The translations under genes and the position numbers were made by a program. Positions 38,558-49,200 of a DNA stretch of 64,000 nt are shown here, piece after piece (the stretch's first letter is position 1; the number at the start of each line of letters is the position of its first letter). Below the pieces are notes generated by a model. The model was not told the origin of the DNA. It worked only from the letters and a program-made list of their open reading frames with translations, and ran no database searches. Origin of the DNA: Bacteroidales bacterium (GTDB lineage Bacteria; Bacteroidota; Bacteroidia; Bacteroidales; TTA-H9). The stretch spans positions 1 through 64,000 of the forward strand of contig JAUSOY010000038.1 of NCBI GenBank assembly GCA_030656615.1, read 5' to 3'.

Positions 38558-39859
38558 CTATTTTTCGATACGAAATATATGTGCAGGACTAAAAATTGCC
38601 AGACTTATTCCTCTTGATGCCAAAAATAGCATGAAAGCGAGCCATAATCCATGATTTCCAAGAGGGCCAGTGAATAGATAATAAGCAGGCAAATAAACCA
38701 GCAATACTGCAATAATCATCGAGTTACGCATAGCTTCCGAAGCGGTGGCACCAATATAAATGCCATCGAAGAGAAAAGCAGAAAAAGATACGATGGGAAT
38801 TAATGCCAACCAGAAAAGGTACGGTGCTGATGCATCTAAGATATGCTTTTGTGAAGTCAGTAGTGACAATAATGCGTGACCTGCAAAGGCATAAACCGCG
38901 GTAAACAGGAGTGCAATTCCAAAACCGTGAAGTAAAAGAAGTTTTACGATCTTTTTTAAAGCTGCAGAATTCCCTGCCCCTTTATATTTCCCGGTAAGTG
39001 CCTCTGCTGCATATGCAAAACCATCAATAAGGTATGAGAAGAAAAAGAAGAACTGAAATAATAAAGAATTTATGGCTAAAATTGTATCACCATATATTGC
39101 AGATTTTGCAGTAAAAAAGGAAAGAGCAAAAACAAGAAGTATCGTTCGAATAAAAATATCAACATTCAGTCTGAAAAACACTTTCATAGAATCCAGATTC
39201 ACCGACTGCTTCAGATTAAAGTATTTGCCCAGTCGGCCATAATGCCTTCGGAATAACCAAATACATAATAAGAGACCAGAATAATGAGCCAGAACAGTTC
39301 CCAATGCCACACCATCACTTTTCATATCAAATCCCAACACAAAAAGTAAATTAAAACCAATATTCAGAACATTTTCTGCTATGGCAATTGCCATAGGAAT
39401 ACGCGTATTCTGCATCCCGATAAACCAGCCATTGAATGAGTATATAGCCAGAGTAGCCGGCGCTGACCAAATCCGTATGTAGAAATAACGGGCAGCCAGA
39501 TTTTCTGTTAATTCGCTTCCCGATAATATGGAAAAACTAAGGGTGGCTATAATCCATTGGAAAACAAGCAATACAAGAGCCAATAAAAACCCGGTAATGA
39601 GTGATCGTTGCAGTAAAAGTGCCGATTCCTGAAGCTTCCTGCCACCATATGCCTGAGCGGTTAATCCCGAAGTCCCCATTCGCAGGAACGCAAATCCGAC
39701 ATATATAAAATTAAAAATAACAGTTCCAAGGGCAACGGCACCAATATAAACTTCTGATCCCAGATGTCCCATCATAGCCATATCTACCATTCCAATTAAT
39801 GGCACAGTAAGATTGGATACAATATTTGGTATTGCAAGTTTTAATATTTGCCGGTTCAT
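38558..39859 (-). CDS. MATE family efflux transporter
   Basis: LAIPNIVSNLTVPLIGMVDMAMMGHLGS; 12-TM architecture. Confidence 0.93.
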   Translation of the reverse strand: MNRQILKLAIPNIVSNLTVPLIGMVDMAMMGHLGSEVYIGAVALGTVIFNFIYVGFAFLRMGTSGLTAQAYGGRKLQESALLLQRSLITGFLLALVLLVFQWIIATLSFSILSGSELTENLAARYFYIRIWSAPATLAIYSFNGWFIGMQNTRIPMAIAIAENVLNIGFNLLFVLGFDMKSDGVALGTVLAHYSGLLLCIWLFRRHYGRLGKYFNLKQSVNLDSMKVFFRLNVDIFIRTILLVFALSFFTAKSAIYGDTILAINSLLFQFFFFFSYLIDGFAYAAEALTGKYKGAGNSAALKKIVKLLLLHGFGIALLFTAVYAFAGHALLSLLTSQKHILDASAPYLFWLALIPIVSFSAFLFDGIYIGATASEAMRNSMIIAVLLVYLPAYYLFTGPLGNHGLWLAFMLFLASRGISLAIFSPAHIFRIEK

Positions 39860-39979
39860 TACAGCAAAAATAATCCCTTTCGTTTTAGCACAGCGGTAAA
39901 TAAATCATTTAGTCTCTTGAACAACACATGAAAACCATTGTTTTCTACTTATAATTCAACCACTTAATTCACATAAACG

Positions 39980-40666
39980 ATGAAAAAACCGATAAAAACA
40001 TTGCTGATTATTACCTTCGGGCTTATCATAGCCTCTTGTGGTGGACCAGGCGGGGATAAAGCAACAGCCGGTGATGCAGCTACCGCTGCCGATTCTGCCA
40101 ACGCCACAATGTATGTTGTAAATACTAATAATTCTCATCTGGAATGGGAAGGTTATAAACCTACCGGGACACATCATGGCCATATTAGTATCGCAAGCGG
40201 TATTCTAGGTATCTTAAATGGAAATATTATCTCGGGCAGTTTTATTATTGATATGAAAAGCATTGTCAATGAAGACCTTACTGATGAAGCTTACAACCAA
40301 AAACTAATTGGACACCTAATGTCTACCGACTTTTTTGCCGTTGATTCTTTTCCCGAAGCCTTCTTTAATATTACATCTGTTATTCCACTCACTTCCCCGG
40401 AAACATCCTCTAATGGCGATACATTGACTCATCTGATTAGTGGTAACCTAAAAATAAAGGGCATCGAAAAAAACATTCAGTTTAAATCCGGCATTCTGAT
40501 TAAAGATAATCAGGTTTTGGTGTTGGTTCCTCAATTCACCATTGACCGCGCTGAATGGAAAATAAAATATGCTTCCCGGAAATTCTTCGATAATCTGAAA
40601 GACAAATTTGTCAATGACGAAATTGGGATAAAAATCAACCTAATAGCCACTCATAAAATGTATTAA
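39980..40666 (+). CDS. YceI family protein (lipoprotein)
   Basis: Lipobox ASCGGP; HLEWEGYKPTGTHHGHISIASG..IKGIEKNIQFKSGI..FTIDRAEWKIKY. Confidence 0.9.
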   Translation: MKKPIKTLLIITFGLIIASCGGPGGDKATAGDAATAADSANATMYVVNTNNSHLEWEGYKPTGTHHGHISIASGILGILNGNIISGSFIIDMKSIVNEDLTDEAYNQKLIGHLMSTDFFAVDSFPEAFFNITSVIPLTSPETSSNGDTLTHLISGNLKIKGIEKNIQFKSGILIKDNQVLVLVPQFTIDRAEWKIKYASRKFFDNLKDKFVNDEIGIKINLIATHKMY

Positions 40667-40684
40667 GGACCAATCAAGCAATCT

Positions 40685-40725
40685 AAAAATAGGGTTATTG
40701 CGAGCAATACCCCTATTTTTTTTTC
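40685..40725 (+). terminator. Intrinsic terminator downstream of the YceI gene
   Basis: AAAATAGGGTTATTGC-GA-GCAATACCCCTATTTTTTTTT. Confidence 0.75.
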
Positions 40726-41789
40726 AGAGTGTTTCTGTAAAAAACGATAACTTTGGTTCAAAACAAATCAATATGCTACGCATCTTATCTATTCTTAGCT
40801 GTTTTGTCTTATTATCCGTAATTTATTCCTGTTCAAACAAAACAGAAATTGTTGATCCACAACCTGTTTCTGTATTTCGTGTAGATAAGACCCTTATACT
40901 AGATTTAGAAAAAAGAGCCTATTATAATAACGGAAACCGTTTCCATCAATTTGAATTTGTTTCGGATACAAATCAAAGAGTTTACGAAGTAAAACTCATA
41001 AAGTCTGTGTTTTACAGGGCTTTTCTGCAGGGCAGTCCGATGGAGGCAATTTCATTTTACCTGGCTGATAAAGAAGGGAAAGAACTGGTGAAAGGAGTTC
41101 AGGGAAATATAGGAAATACAACCTCCTTTTTCACATATACAGCAGATGTAAACATGACAGCGTATATTGTTGTGAAAAACAATGGAGGGACTGATAATCA
41201 TAATAAACCATTTTATCTGATATTTGAAGAAGCCGGAACTCAGATCATTGAATGGGCCAACAAATCATGGTTAGCCGATGGAGACTGGGAGGTTTTATCG
41301 GAAAATTTGATTACTCACAAAAATCATACATCCGGCATTTATCGGTGGTTGCGTTTGCTTGATGATATACCCATCGATTACAGTGCCTCGGTACATATAC
41401 AGCAAGAAGGCGGTTTTCAAACGAGTTTATGTGGAATGTCCGTAAAATCGACTTCCAATATTTTTCAAATGCTCAATGTACCAGAAACAGGTAGAATGTT
41501 TGTGATAAATGGACCCCAATGGTGGGAGCTGTGGTATATCAATATGGGCAACGGAGGTGGAATTGGCCGTGATTTTGGGGATACGCCATCACCCCTGTTA
41601 ACGGGTATTGAAAAGTGGAACTCTGTTCGCATGGATTCACGACCTGACTCCGTTTATATGTACATAAATAATCTAAAAACCCATAGCGTTCTGAACACCA
41701 CTTACTCAAACAATTTATATATAATGATTAATGATTCGGACACTTGCCGCTTATATTTTAAAGATTTTTATCTGGGTGATAAAAAGTGA
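40698..41789 (+). CDS. Hypothetical secreted lipoprotein (likely start ATG at 40773, MLRILSILSCFVLLSVIYSC)
   Basis: Lipobox after the internal Met; the N-terminal extension in the track overlaps a terminator. Confidence 0.7.
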   Translation: MRAIPLFFFQSVSVKNDNFGSKQINMLRILSILSCFVLLSVIYSCSNKTEIVDPQPVSVFRVDKTLILDLEKRAYYNNGNRFHQFEFVSDTNQRVYEVKLIKSVFYRAFLQGSPMEAISFYLADKEGKELVKGVQGNIGNTTSFFTYTADVNMTAYIVVKNNGGTDNHNKPFYLIFEEAGTQIIEWANKSWLADGDWEVLSENLITHKNHTSGIYRWLRLLDDIPIDYSASVHIQQEGGFQTSLCGMSVKSTSNIFQMLNVPETGRMFVINGPQWWELWYINMGNGGGIGRDFGDTPSPLLTGIEKWNSVRMDSRPDSVYMYINNLKTHSVLNTTYSNNLYIMINDSDTCRLYFKDFYLGDKK

Positions 41790-41902
41790 GCTTCCTTCGT
41801 CAAAATCATAATCAATAAGAATGAATGCGTATTTCATTCGATTGTATTTAAAAACAACCAATAAAACTCATAACTCAGATTACGAATAAATATCAAAAAA
41901 TA

Positions 41903-41934
41903 TTTGCGTTTTGAACGTACGTTCATTACTTTTG
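41903..41934 (+). promoter_or_regulatory. Bacteroidota promoter (TTTG N20 TACTTTTG) with perfect palindrome TGAACGTACGTTCA in the spacer
   Basis: TTTG 41903-41906, palindrome 41912-41925, TAnnTTTG 41927-41934. Confidence 0.75.
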
Positions 41935-41945
41935 TAAAAAATGCC

Positions 41946-42209
41946 ATGAAATACTCATTGCTATTTAAGTTTGGTTTTGTTCTTCCTGCTATAATTTTTG
42001 CAGACTACCTCATTATGGTTTTATTTGGTTGTACATCTTGTCTCTTTGGGCTGGATGAGAAATTTTATTGCGGCTCATATTGTTTGGTCGGAAAAATTTT
42101 ACTCATTTTGTCTGTTGGGGTTTTCATCTGGATAATTACCCCTGAGATTCGATCATTTCTTAATCCATCAAAGAATGCCCCGGCCGAAAAAGAGCAGAAA
42201 AGTAACTGA
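41946..42209 (+). CDS. Small membrane protein (track ORF 41904-42209; start taken at MKYSLLFKFG)
   Basis: 2-3 hydrophobic segments; overlaps the DUF134 gene start. Confidence 0.65.
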   Translation: MKYSLLFKFGFVLPAIIFADYLIMVLFGCTSCLFGLDEKFYCGSYCLVGKILLILSVGVFIWIITPEIRSFLNPSKNAPAEKEQKSN

Positions 42210-42576
42210 ACCTCCACGAATGAAAGGCTTTAAGCCTTTTGGAATACCGGCTTGCGAATTAAAAATGCTGGAAATCAGTATTGAAGAATACGAGAGTCTG
42301 AAGTTGGTAAACTATGATGGTTTATCACAGGAAGAATCTGCTATAAAAATGGATGTTTCACGGCCGACCTTCACGCGTATTTATAATAAAGCGCTGAAGA
42401 TTATTGCAAAAGGATTTGTTGAAGGAAAAGGAATTGAAATTGTTGGAGGCGACTATCACTTTGATGACGACTGGTTCCGGTGTAAACGATGTTTCAAACT
42501 GATACAGGGCAAAGACAATCATATTCCTTGTAGAAATTGTCCGGCTTTCGGCGATCAGGAATTAACACTGATCTAA
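42175..42576 (+). CDS. DUF134 domain-containing protein (HTH plus C-terminal Cys motif)
   Basis: MPRPKKSRKV..KPFGIPACELKMLEISIEEYESLKLVNYDGLSQEESAIKMDVSRPTFTRIYNKA. Confidence 0.95.
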   Translation: MPRPKKSRKVTEPPRMKGFKPFGIPACELKMLEISIEEYESLKLVNYDGLSQEESAIKMDVSRPTFTRIYNKALKIIAKGFVEGKGIEIVGGDYHFDDDWFRCKRCFKLIQGKDNHIPCRNCPAFGDQELTLI

Positions 42577-42597
42577 ACTACTAAAATTCAGATAATC

Positions 42598-42747
42598 ATG
42601 TCACAATTAAATAATAAAGGACCTGAGAACCTGGGATCCGGGACAGGTCGGAAACTTGGCTTATGTCAACATTCAATCCATGAATCCGTTAATAATTATC
42701 AGTGCGGGACTGGTATGGGATTAAGAAGGAAATCTGACAACCACTAA
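42598..42747 (+). CDS. Small DUF5320-like Gly-rich protein (49 aa; not in the ORF track)
   Basis: MSQLNNKGPENLGSGTGRKLGLCQHSIHESVNNYQCGTGMGLRRKSDNH*. The GPENLGxGTGRxLGxC pattern is seen beside DUF134/NifX genes. Confidence 0.65.
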   Translation: MSQLNNKGPENLGSGTGRKLGLCQHSIHESVNNYQCGTGMGLRRKSDNH

Positions 42748-42802
42748 GGTCCTGGCAATGGAAAACGATTACGTTATTATTCACCTTTAAATATCACTTT
42801 TA

Positions 42803-43183
42803 ATGAAGAAAATTGCCGTTCCCATTCAAGCAAACCATAATATCAATGAGCATTTTGGGAGCTCTGATCAGTTTATAATCTATACGATCAATACAGAAAA
42901 TAAAATCTCCGGTTCTGAAATATTCAATTCAACCAACGGATGCGGCTGCAAATCAGACTTAGCAAGTCAGCTTTCGGCCAAGGGCGTTAGCATTATGTTA
43001 GCCTCCGGGATGGGAGCCGGAGCAGTTAATGTTTTAACGCAGTCGGGTATTTCAGTAGTCAGAGGATGTTCTGGTAACGCAGAATTACTTGTAAAGCAAT
43101 ATCTGAATAATGAATTAGCCGATTCCGGATCATCCTGCCATCATGACCATCATCATGACGGTCAACATCAGTGCAATCACTAA
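42803..43183 (+). CDS. NifB/NifX family molybdenum-iron cluster-binding protein
   Basis: MKKIAVPIQANHNINEHFGSSDQFIIYTI...GAGAVNVLTQSGISVVRGCSGNAELLVKQYL; His-rich C-terminus. Confidence 0.93.
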   Translation: MKKIAVPIQANHNINEHFGSSDQFIIYTINTENKISGSEIFNSTNGCGCKSDLASQLSAKGVSIMLASGMGAGAVNVLTQSGISVVRGCSGNAELLVKQYLNNELADSGSSCHHDHHHDGQHQCNH

Positions 43184-43196
43184 TAAACGAATCTAT

Positions 43197-43236
43197 AAAA
43201 AACAGGCGAAGGGAAATTTCTCTTCGCCTGTTTTTT
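43197..43236. terminator. Bidirectional intrinsic terminator between the NifX-like gene and the rubrerythrin gene
   Basis: AAAAAACAGGCGAAG-GGAAATTTCT-CTTCGCCTGTTTTTT. Confidence 0.85.
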
Positions 43237-43324
43237 AAAACTAAGCTTTCATTCAAATTCCGGGGAATTAATAAAAAAACCCGTAAACGAGAATTTCCCA
43301 AAGACGTCGTGAATTGGTTTATTA

Positions 43325-43903
43325 TCAATAATTTTCTGCCATTTCCTCAAAATAGGATTGCGGATGATCACAAGCCGGGCATTTTTGTGGAGCATTCTGA
43401 CTTTCATGAACAAATCCACACTTGCGGCAAACCCATTTCACTTTTTTCTCTTTTCTGAACACCTCATTTTTCTCCATATTCTGAAGTAGTTTACGATACC
43501 GACGCTCATGTTCGGCTTCCACTTTAGCAATGGCTTTAAACTTTACAGCAACAGCACTAAATCCTTCTTCACCAGCTATACGCGCGAATTCGGGATATAA
43601 GGCCGACCATTCTTCATACTCTCCATTAGCAGCCGCCTTCAAATTTTCAGCGGTAGTAGCCAGTATTCCTGCCGGATATATAGCCGTAATTTCAACATCA
43701 CCACCTTCTAAAAATTTAAAAAATTGCTTGGCGTGCGTTTCTTCCTGAAGGGCTGTTTCTTCAAAAATAGCGGCAATTTGTTCAAATCCATCCTTGCGGG
43801 CAATTTTAGCAAAAAAGGTATATCTGTTTTTTGCCTGCGATTCACCGGCAAAGGCTTTCAAAAGATTTTTTTCGGTTTGTGTTCCCTTTATCGACTTTTC
43901 CAT
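43325..43903 (-). CDS. Rubrerythrin
   Basis: N-terminal ferritin-like ExxH and a C-terminal rubredoxin domain WVCRKCGFVHESQNAPQKCPACDHPQSYFE. Confidence 0.96.
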   Translation of the reverse strand: MEKSIKGTQTEKNLLKAFAGESQAKNRYTFFAKIARKDGFEQIAAIFEETALQEETHAKQFFKFLEGGDVEITAIYPAGILATTAENLKAAANGEYEEWSALYPEFARIAGEEGFSAVAVKFKAIAKVEAEHERRYRKLLQNMEKNEVFRKEKKVKWVCRKCGFVHESQNAPQKCPACDHPQSYFEEMAENY

Positions 43904-43920
43904 AATTTTAGAATTAAAAT

Positions 43921-45000
43921 TTAAGGTTGATATTCAATGATTTTTGCAGTTCCTTTTAAAACATTTAATCCATTAGCTGCCAAGGCACGCATTTCATCCT
44001 CACCCGGATACACCTTTACAGGACCCAGCTTCCCGATTCTTTCGGCTATCATTTTGGTAAATACATGGCTATATGCCAGACCACCTGTAAGAATAATGGC
44101 ATCAACTTCTCCTTTTAAAACAGTAAACATGGCACCAATTTCTTTCGAAATCTGATAGGCCATTGCCGTATAAATTAAGGTGGCTTTCGGCTCGTTGTTC
44201 AGGAATCCCTCTTCTACAGCACGAGCATCACTGGTGTTGAGATATGCCACCATTCCGCCTTTACCGGTTAACATTTTTAGGATTTCCTGTTCCGTATACT
44301 TTTCACTAAAACAAAGACGAACAAGATCTCCTGCAGGAATAGTTCCACTGCGTTCCGGTGTAAAAGGCCCATCTCCGTCAAGACCATTGTTGGTATCAAC
44401 AACTCGTCCTTTGCGATGCGCACCTACGGTTATACCTCCACCCATATGGGCAATAATCAAATTTAATTCTTCGTAAGTAGTGCTGATTGATGATGCGTAT
44501 TGCCTGGCAACCGCTTTATGATTGAGAGGATGGTACAATGATTTACGTTCGAAAAGTGGATGTCCTGAAATCCGGGCCAACGCATCAAATTCATCAGCAG
44601 CTACCGGGTCAGCAATATATGCTTTTGCACTTCCAAATGAATCGGCAAAAGCCGCTGCAAGCAATCCACCCAAATTACTGGCGTGTTCACCAACCGGGCT
44701 ATCCCTTAGATCAGCTTTCAAGGCTTCATTAACAAGCAATACACCTGATTCAACCGGCCTGATTAAACCGCCTCTGCCCATCACAATAGCAATATCCTCT
44801 GCATTGATTCCAGAATCCTTCATTTTATCCGAAATGCTTTTATAGCGATAATCGAATTGAGAATATATTGAAGGGAAAGCATTTATTTCCTCAGGCGAAT
44901 GGGATATTGAGGCCATCCAAACCTGTTTATCCTGCTCAAATACAGCAATTTTAGTAGAAGTAGATCCGGGATTTATTACAAATATCAGCGACTTTGCCAT
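43921..45000 (-). CDS. buk: Butyrate kinase (copy 1)
   Basis: FVINPGSTSTKIAVFEQDKQVW...HPLFERKSLYHPLNHKAVARQYA..LNLIIAHMGGGITVGAHRKGRVVDTNNGLDGDGPFTPERSGTIP. Confidence 0.95.
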   Translation of the reverse strand: MAKSLIFVINPGSTSTKIAVFEQDKQVWMASISHSPEEINAFPSIYSQFDYRYKSISDKMKDSGINAEDIAIVMGRGGLIRPVESGVLLVNEALKADLRDSPVGEHASNLGGLLAAAFADSFGSAKAYIADPVAADEFDALARISGHPLFERKSLYHPLNHKAVARQYASSISTTYEELNLIIAHMGGGITVGAHRKGRVVDTNNGLDGDGPFTPERSGTIPAGDLVRLCFSEKYTEQEILKMLTGKGGMVAYLNTSDARAVEEGFLNNEPKATLIYTAMAYQISKEIGAMFTVLKGEVDAIILTGGLAYSHVFTKMIAERIGKLGPVKVYPGEDEMRALAANGLNVLKGTAKIIEYQP

Positions 45001-45061
45001 ATATAAATTTTGTTGTATAAAAATACAAAATTACTAGCAATATCAAAGCAATAAAATAGAA

Positions 45062-45087
45062 AGCACCGGGCAATAGTACCCGGTGCT
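45062..45087 (-). terminator. Hairpin between the two butyrate kinase genes
   Basis: AGCACCGGG-CAATAGTA-CCCGGTGCT, 9-bp perfect arms; weak T tract on the minus strand. Confidence 0.6.
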
Positions 45088-45104
45088 AATAAAAATTTCT
45101 GTTA

Positions 45105-46199
45105 TTAGATGTATTCCAAAACTTCTTTGCTGCCTCTTAAAACAGCGAGCACATTCATTGCCAGTGATTCCATTTCATCACCGCCGGGATATACAATAAC
45201 AGGAGCTAGTTTATTAACTCTTTCAATAATATAATTAACAAACCGGGCACTGTTGGCTATGCCTCCCGTAAGAATAATCGCATCAACTTCACCCATAAGA
45301 ACAGGGTACATAGAAGCTATTTCCTTAGCAACATTGTAAGCCATGGCTTCAAAAACCAGCCGGGCTTTCTCATCTCTGTCTTCATATGCTCGCTTTTCAA
45401 TCAATGCGACATCTTCTGTACCCAGCCATGCCTTTAATCCACCTTCACCCATAACCATTTTAACAACCTCGTCTTTGGTGTATTTTCCGCTAAAACACAA
45501 CCTTAATAAATCGCCAGCCGGAATTGTTCCAGAACGTTTCGGCGAGAATGGTCCATAGCCATCAAAACCCTGATTCACATCAATTACCCGACCCTTACTA
45601 TGTGCACCCACCGTAATGCCAACACCCATATGTGCTACAATGAGGTTGAGTTCGGCATAATCTCTCAAAACACTTTTTGCGTATCGTCTGGCCATGGCTT
45701 TCTGATTCAACGCATGAAATACAGATTTTCTTGGAAACTCAGGATGCCCTCCAATACGGGCAACATCGGCCAATTCATCTACAACAATAGGATCGGCAAT
45801 ATACGCTTTTGCATTAGGAAGACTCTGAGCCAGATCATCTGCCAGTAAAGCACCCAAATTAACGGTATCTTCTCCGGAGGGGTTATGAAGCAAATCGTAC
45901 TTCATTTTCTCATTCACGAGATAAACACCGGATTGTAAGGGTTTCACCAGACCACCCCGACCAACAACCGCTGTTATTTTATCCAGATCAATATCAGCAT
46001 TCGCCATCTCGCGCAATATCGCTTCCTTGCGTATATCGAACTGATCATTGATATGGCTTAGCCCTTGGAAAGCCTCCAGATTATGATCAATCTTACGGAG
46101 ATATACCAGCTTATTATCATCATAAACGGCCATTTTCGTAAACAGGCTCCGTGGATTCACCACGAGGATGCGTTCTGTAAATCTTGTTTCGTAATCCAT
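45105..46199 (-). CDS. buk: Butyrate kinase (copy 2)
   Basis: LVVNPRSLFTKMAVYDDNKLVYL...LIVAHMGVGITVGAHSKGRVIDVNQGFDGYGPFSPKRSGTIPAGDLLRLCFSGKYT. Confidence 0.95.
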   Translation of the reverse strand: MDYETRFTERILVVNPRSLFTKMAVYDDNKLVYLRKIDHNLEAFQGLSHINDQFDIRKEAILREMANADIDLDKITAVVGRGGLVKPLQSGVYLVNEKMKYDLLHNPSGEDTVNLGALLADDLAQSLPNAKAYIADPIVVDELADVARIGGHPEFPRKSVFHALNQKAMARRYAKSVLRDYAELNLIVAHMGVGITVGAHSKGRVIDVNQGFDGYGPFSPKRSGTIPAGDLLRLCFSGKYTKDEVVKMVMGEGGLKAWLGTEDVALIEKRAYEDRDEKARLVFEAMAYNVAKEIASMYPVLMGEVDAIILTGGIANSARFVNYIIERVNKLAPVIVYPGGDEMESLAMNVLAVLRGSKEVLEYI

Positions 46200-46229
46200 A
46201 AATAATAAATTGCGGTTGATATTGTTCAG

Positions 46230-49200
46230 TTATAAATTTCTTCTGTATTTTCCTCCACTGTGGAATAAAGCATCCGTTATGCTTCCCAATGAAGCAAATT
46301 TACAAACTTCCATCAGGCATTCAAAGGTATTTCCACTCATAAGGGCAACATCATTTAAGCGCTTTAGTTCAACGGTTGCCTCCGTTTCCCATGCTTTTTG
46401 ATAACGCTGCAGGTTAGCTATCTGATTTTCCTTTTCCTCATTCGTGGCCCGGATAACTTCACCCGGTAAAACGGTTGGTGAGCCCGCAGAAGACAAAAAG
46501 GTATTGACACCAATAATTGGATATTCACCCGTATGCTTTAATGTTTCGTAATACAATGACTCTTCCTGAATTTTTCCTCGCTGATAATTAGTTTCCATAG
46601 CACCCAAAACACCGCCCCTGCTGGTAATTCTATCAAATTCACTTAATACCGCTTCTTCAACCAACCTGGTCAATTCTTCGATGATAAATGAGCCCTGCAA
46701 TGGGTTTTGGTTTTTTGCCAAACCTAATTCCCGATTGATAATCAACTGAATAGCGATGGCTCTTCGAACCGACTCTTCGGTAGGAGTCGTAATCGCTTCA
46801 TCATAAGCATTGGTATGCAGCGAATTACAATTATCATAAATAGCATATAATGCCTGCAATGTGGTTCTGATATCATTAAAATCAATTTCCTGTGCATGCA
46901 ACGAACGACCTGAGGTTTGAATGTGATACTTGAGTTTTTGAGAACGTTCGTTTGCAGAATACCGGATTTTCATAGCCTTTGACCATATCAAACGAGCTAC
47001 TCTTCCCATAACAGAAAATTCCGGATCGATTCCATTCGAGAAGAAAAATGAAAAATTGGGCGCAAAATCATCAATATTCATCCCTCGGGACAGGTAATAT
47101 TCAACAAAAGTAAATCCATTAGCCAGAGTAAACGCCAGTTGTGATATAGGATTTGCTCCCGCTTCGGCAATATGATAACCGGAAATTGATACCGAATAAA
47201 AATTATTTATCTGTTGATTATTGAAATACTCTTGCATATCGCCCATCATTTTCAAAGAAAAATCGGTAGAAAATATGCACGTATTCTGAGCCTGATCCTC
47301 TTTAAGAATATCGGCCTGCACCGTACCACGAACACGGCATAATGTATCCGCCTTAATTTTTTGATATACGTCAGCTGGCAATACCTGGTCACCAGTAACA
47401 CCCAGAAGCATCAAACCCAGTCCATTATTTCCATTGGGAAGTTCTCCCTGGTAATGAGGGACTTTTTGTCCGTGATCTTTATATATTTTCTGAATTTTGT
47501 ACTGAACGTCTGCTTCGAGTCCATTCTGAATAATATATTTCTCACATTGCTGATCGATGGCCGCATTCATAAAAAAGGCAGTCATGGCAGGTGCTGGTCC
47601 GTTGATGGTCATAGAAACCGATGTCTTTGGATCGGCTAAATCAAATCCTGAATATAACTTTTTAATGTCGTCAAGGGTACAAATTGAAACACCTGAATTA
47701 CCAACTTTGCCATAGATATCAGGGCGCTGATGAGGATCGCGGCCATAGAGTGTTACTGAGTCAAAGGCCGTGGACAGCCGTATGGCTGGCATACCTTCTG
47801 ACAAATAGTGAAAACGTTTATTGGTGCGCTCCGGGCCACCTTCTCCGGCAAACATTCGCGTAGGGTCTTCTTCTTCCCGTTTAAAAGGGAAAACACCAGC
47901 AGCAAATGGAAACTCACCAGGGAAATTTTCGAGAAGATTCCATTTCAGAATATCAGCCCAGCCATTATACGTGGGGACTGCCACTTTCGGTATCTGAAGA
48001 TGTGCCAGCGATTCAGTATGTGTGTCCACTTCAATAGCCTTATTACGCACATGATAAACAAATACTTTATCGCGGTAACTTTGGACTCGATCGGGCCAGT
48101 TTTTTAACAAACCGAGATATTCCTGACCCAGTTTATGTTCCAATTCTTCCTTTAATGACTTAATGGTGATATCATCAGAACCTGTTTTTTTGAGAATCAA
48201 TTCCGCTGTTTCCATAACAGATTGAAGCTGCTGAGCCAGTAAAGCATTTTTTAAGGCATCCGCATTGTATTTGCGAACTGTTTCAGATATTTCTGATAAG
48301 TATCTAACCCTTTGTGGAGGGATAATTTGCAGTTGCTTTCCAGTATCCATCTTTAAAAACTCCACCGAATCGAAAATATCCGGAAAGGATTCTGAAACTC
48401 TATTCATCACGGCCTTAAAAAGCATATTAACCCCATTATCGTTAAACTGCGAAGCAATGGTTGGGAAAACAGGCATATCCGTTGTATCCTTATCAAAAGC
48501 AGTGCGATTGCGCTGCATTTGCTTACGCACATCACGTAGCGCATCTTCGGCTCCGCGTTTGTCTGATTTATTTAATGCCACAAAATCAGCAAAATCGAGC
48601 ATATCAATTTTCTCAAGCTGAGAAGGCGCTCCGTATTCAGGCGTCATTACATAGAGCGAATGATTACAAAAATCAACGATTCCTGTGTCACTCTGTCCAA
48701 TTCCACTGGATTCGAGAATAATAAGATCGAAACCGGCATTTTTAACGATGCATAGTGCTTCACGGATGTGCTTCGATAATGAAACATTGGCCTGCCGGGT
48801 TGCCAACGAGCGCATATAAACCCGCGAATCGTAAACGGAATTCATGCGGATTCGATCTCCAAGTAAAGCTCCACCGGACTTCCTGCGGGAAGGATCGACT
48901 GAAAGAATCGCAATTTTTTTGGATGGGTAAAAATCGAGAAAACGCCGAATCAATTCATCAATCAGCGAAGACTTACCGGCTCCACCGGTTCCTGTAATAC
49001 CTAAAACTGGCGTTGTTATACTTTCACAATGATCCAGACAATATTGCAATGATTCTTTGACTTCTAAAGGAAAATTCTCGGCCGCTGAAATAAAACGGGC
49101 CAACTCATTTATCTCTCCTCTTTTAAGCCGGTCCAAATCCGGTTTAACATCCTTACCAGCCGGAAAATCACTGCGTGTAAGTACATCATCAATCATTCCC

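Noticed and set aside
43059-43328. Minus-strand 89-aa ORF over the NifX-like 3' end
   Set aside because: Shadow ORF through a His-rich tail and a terminator hairpin.
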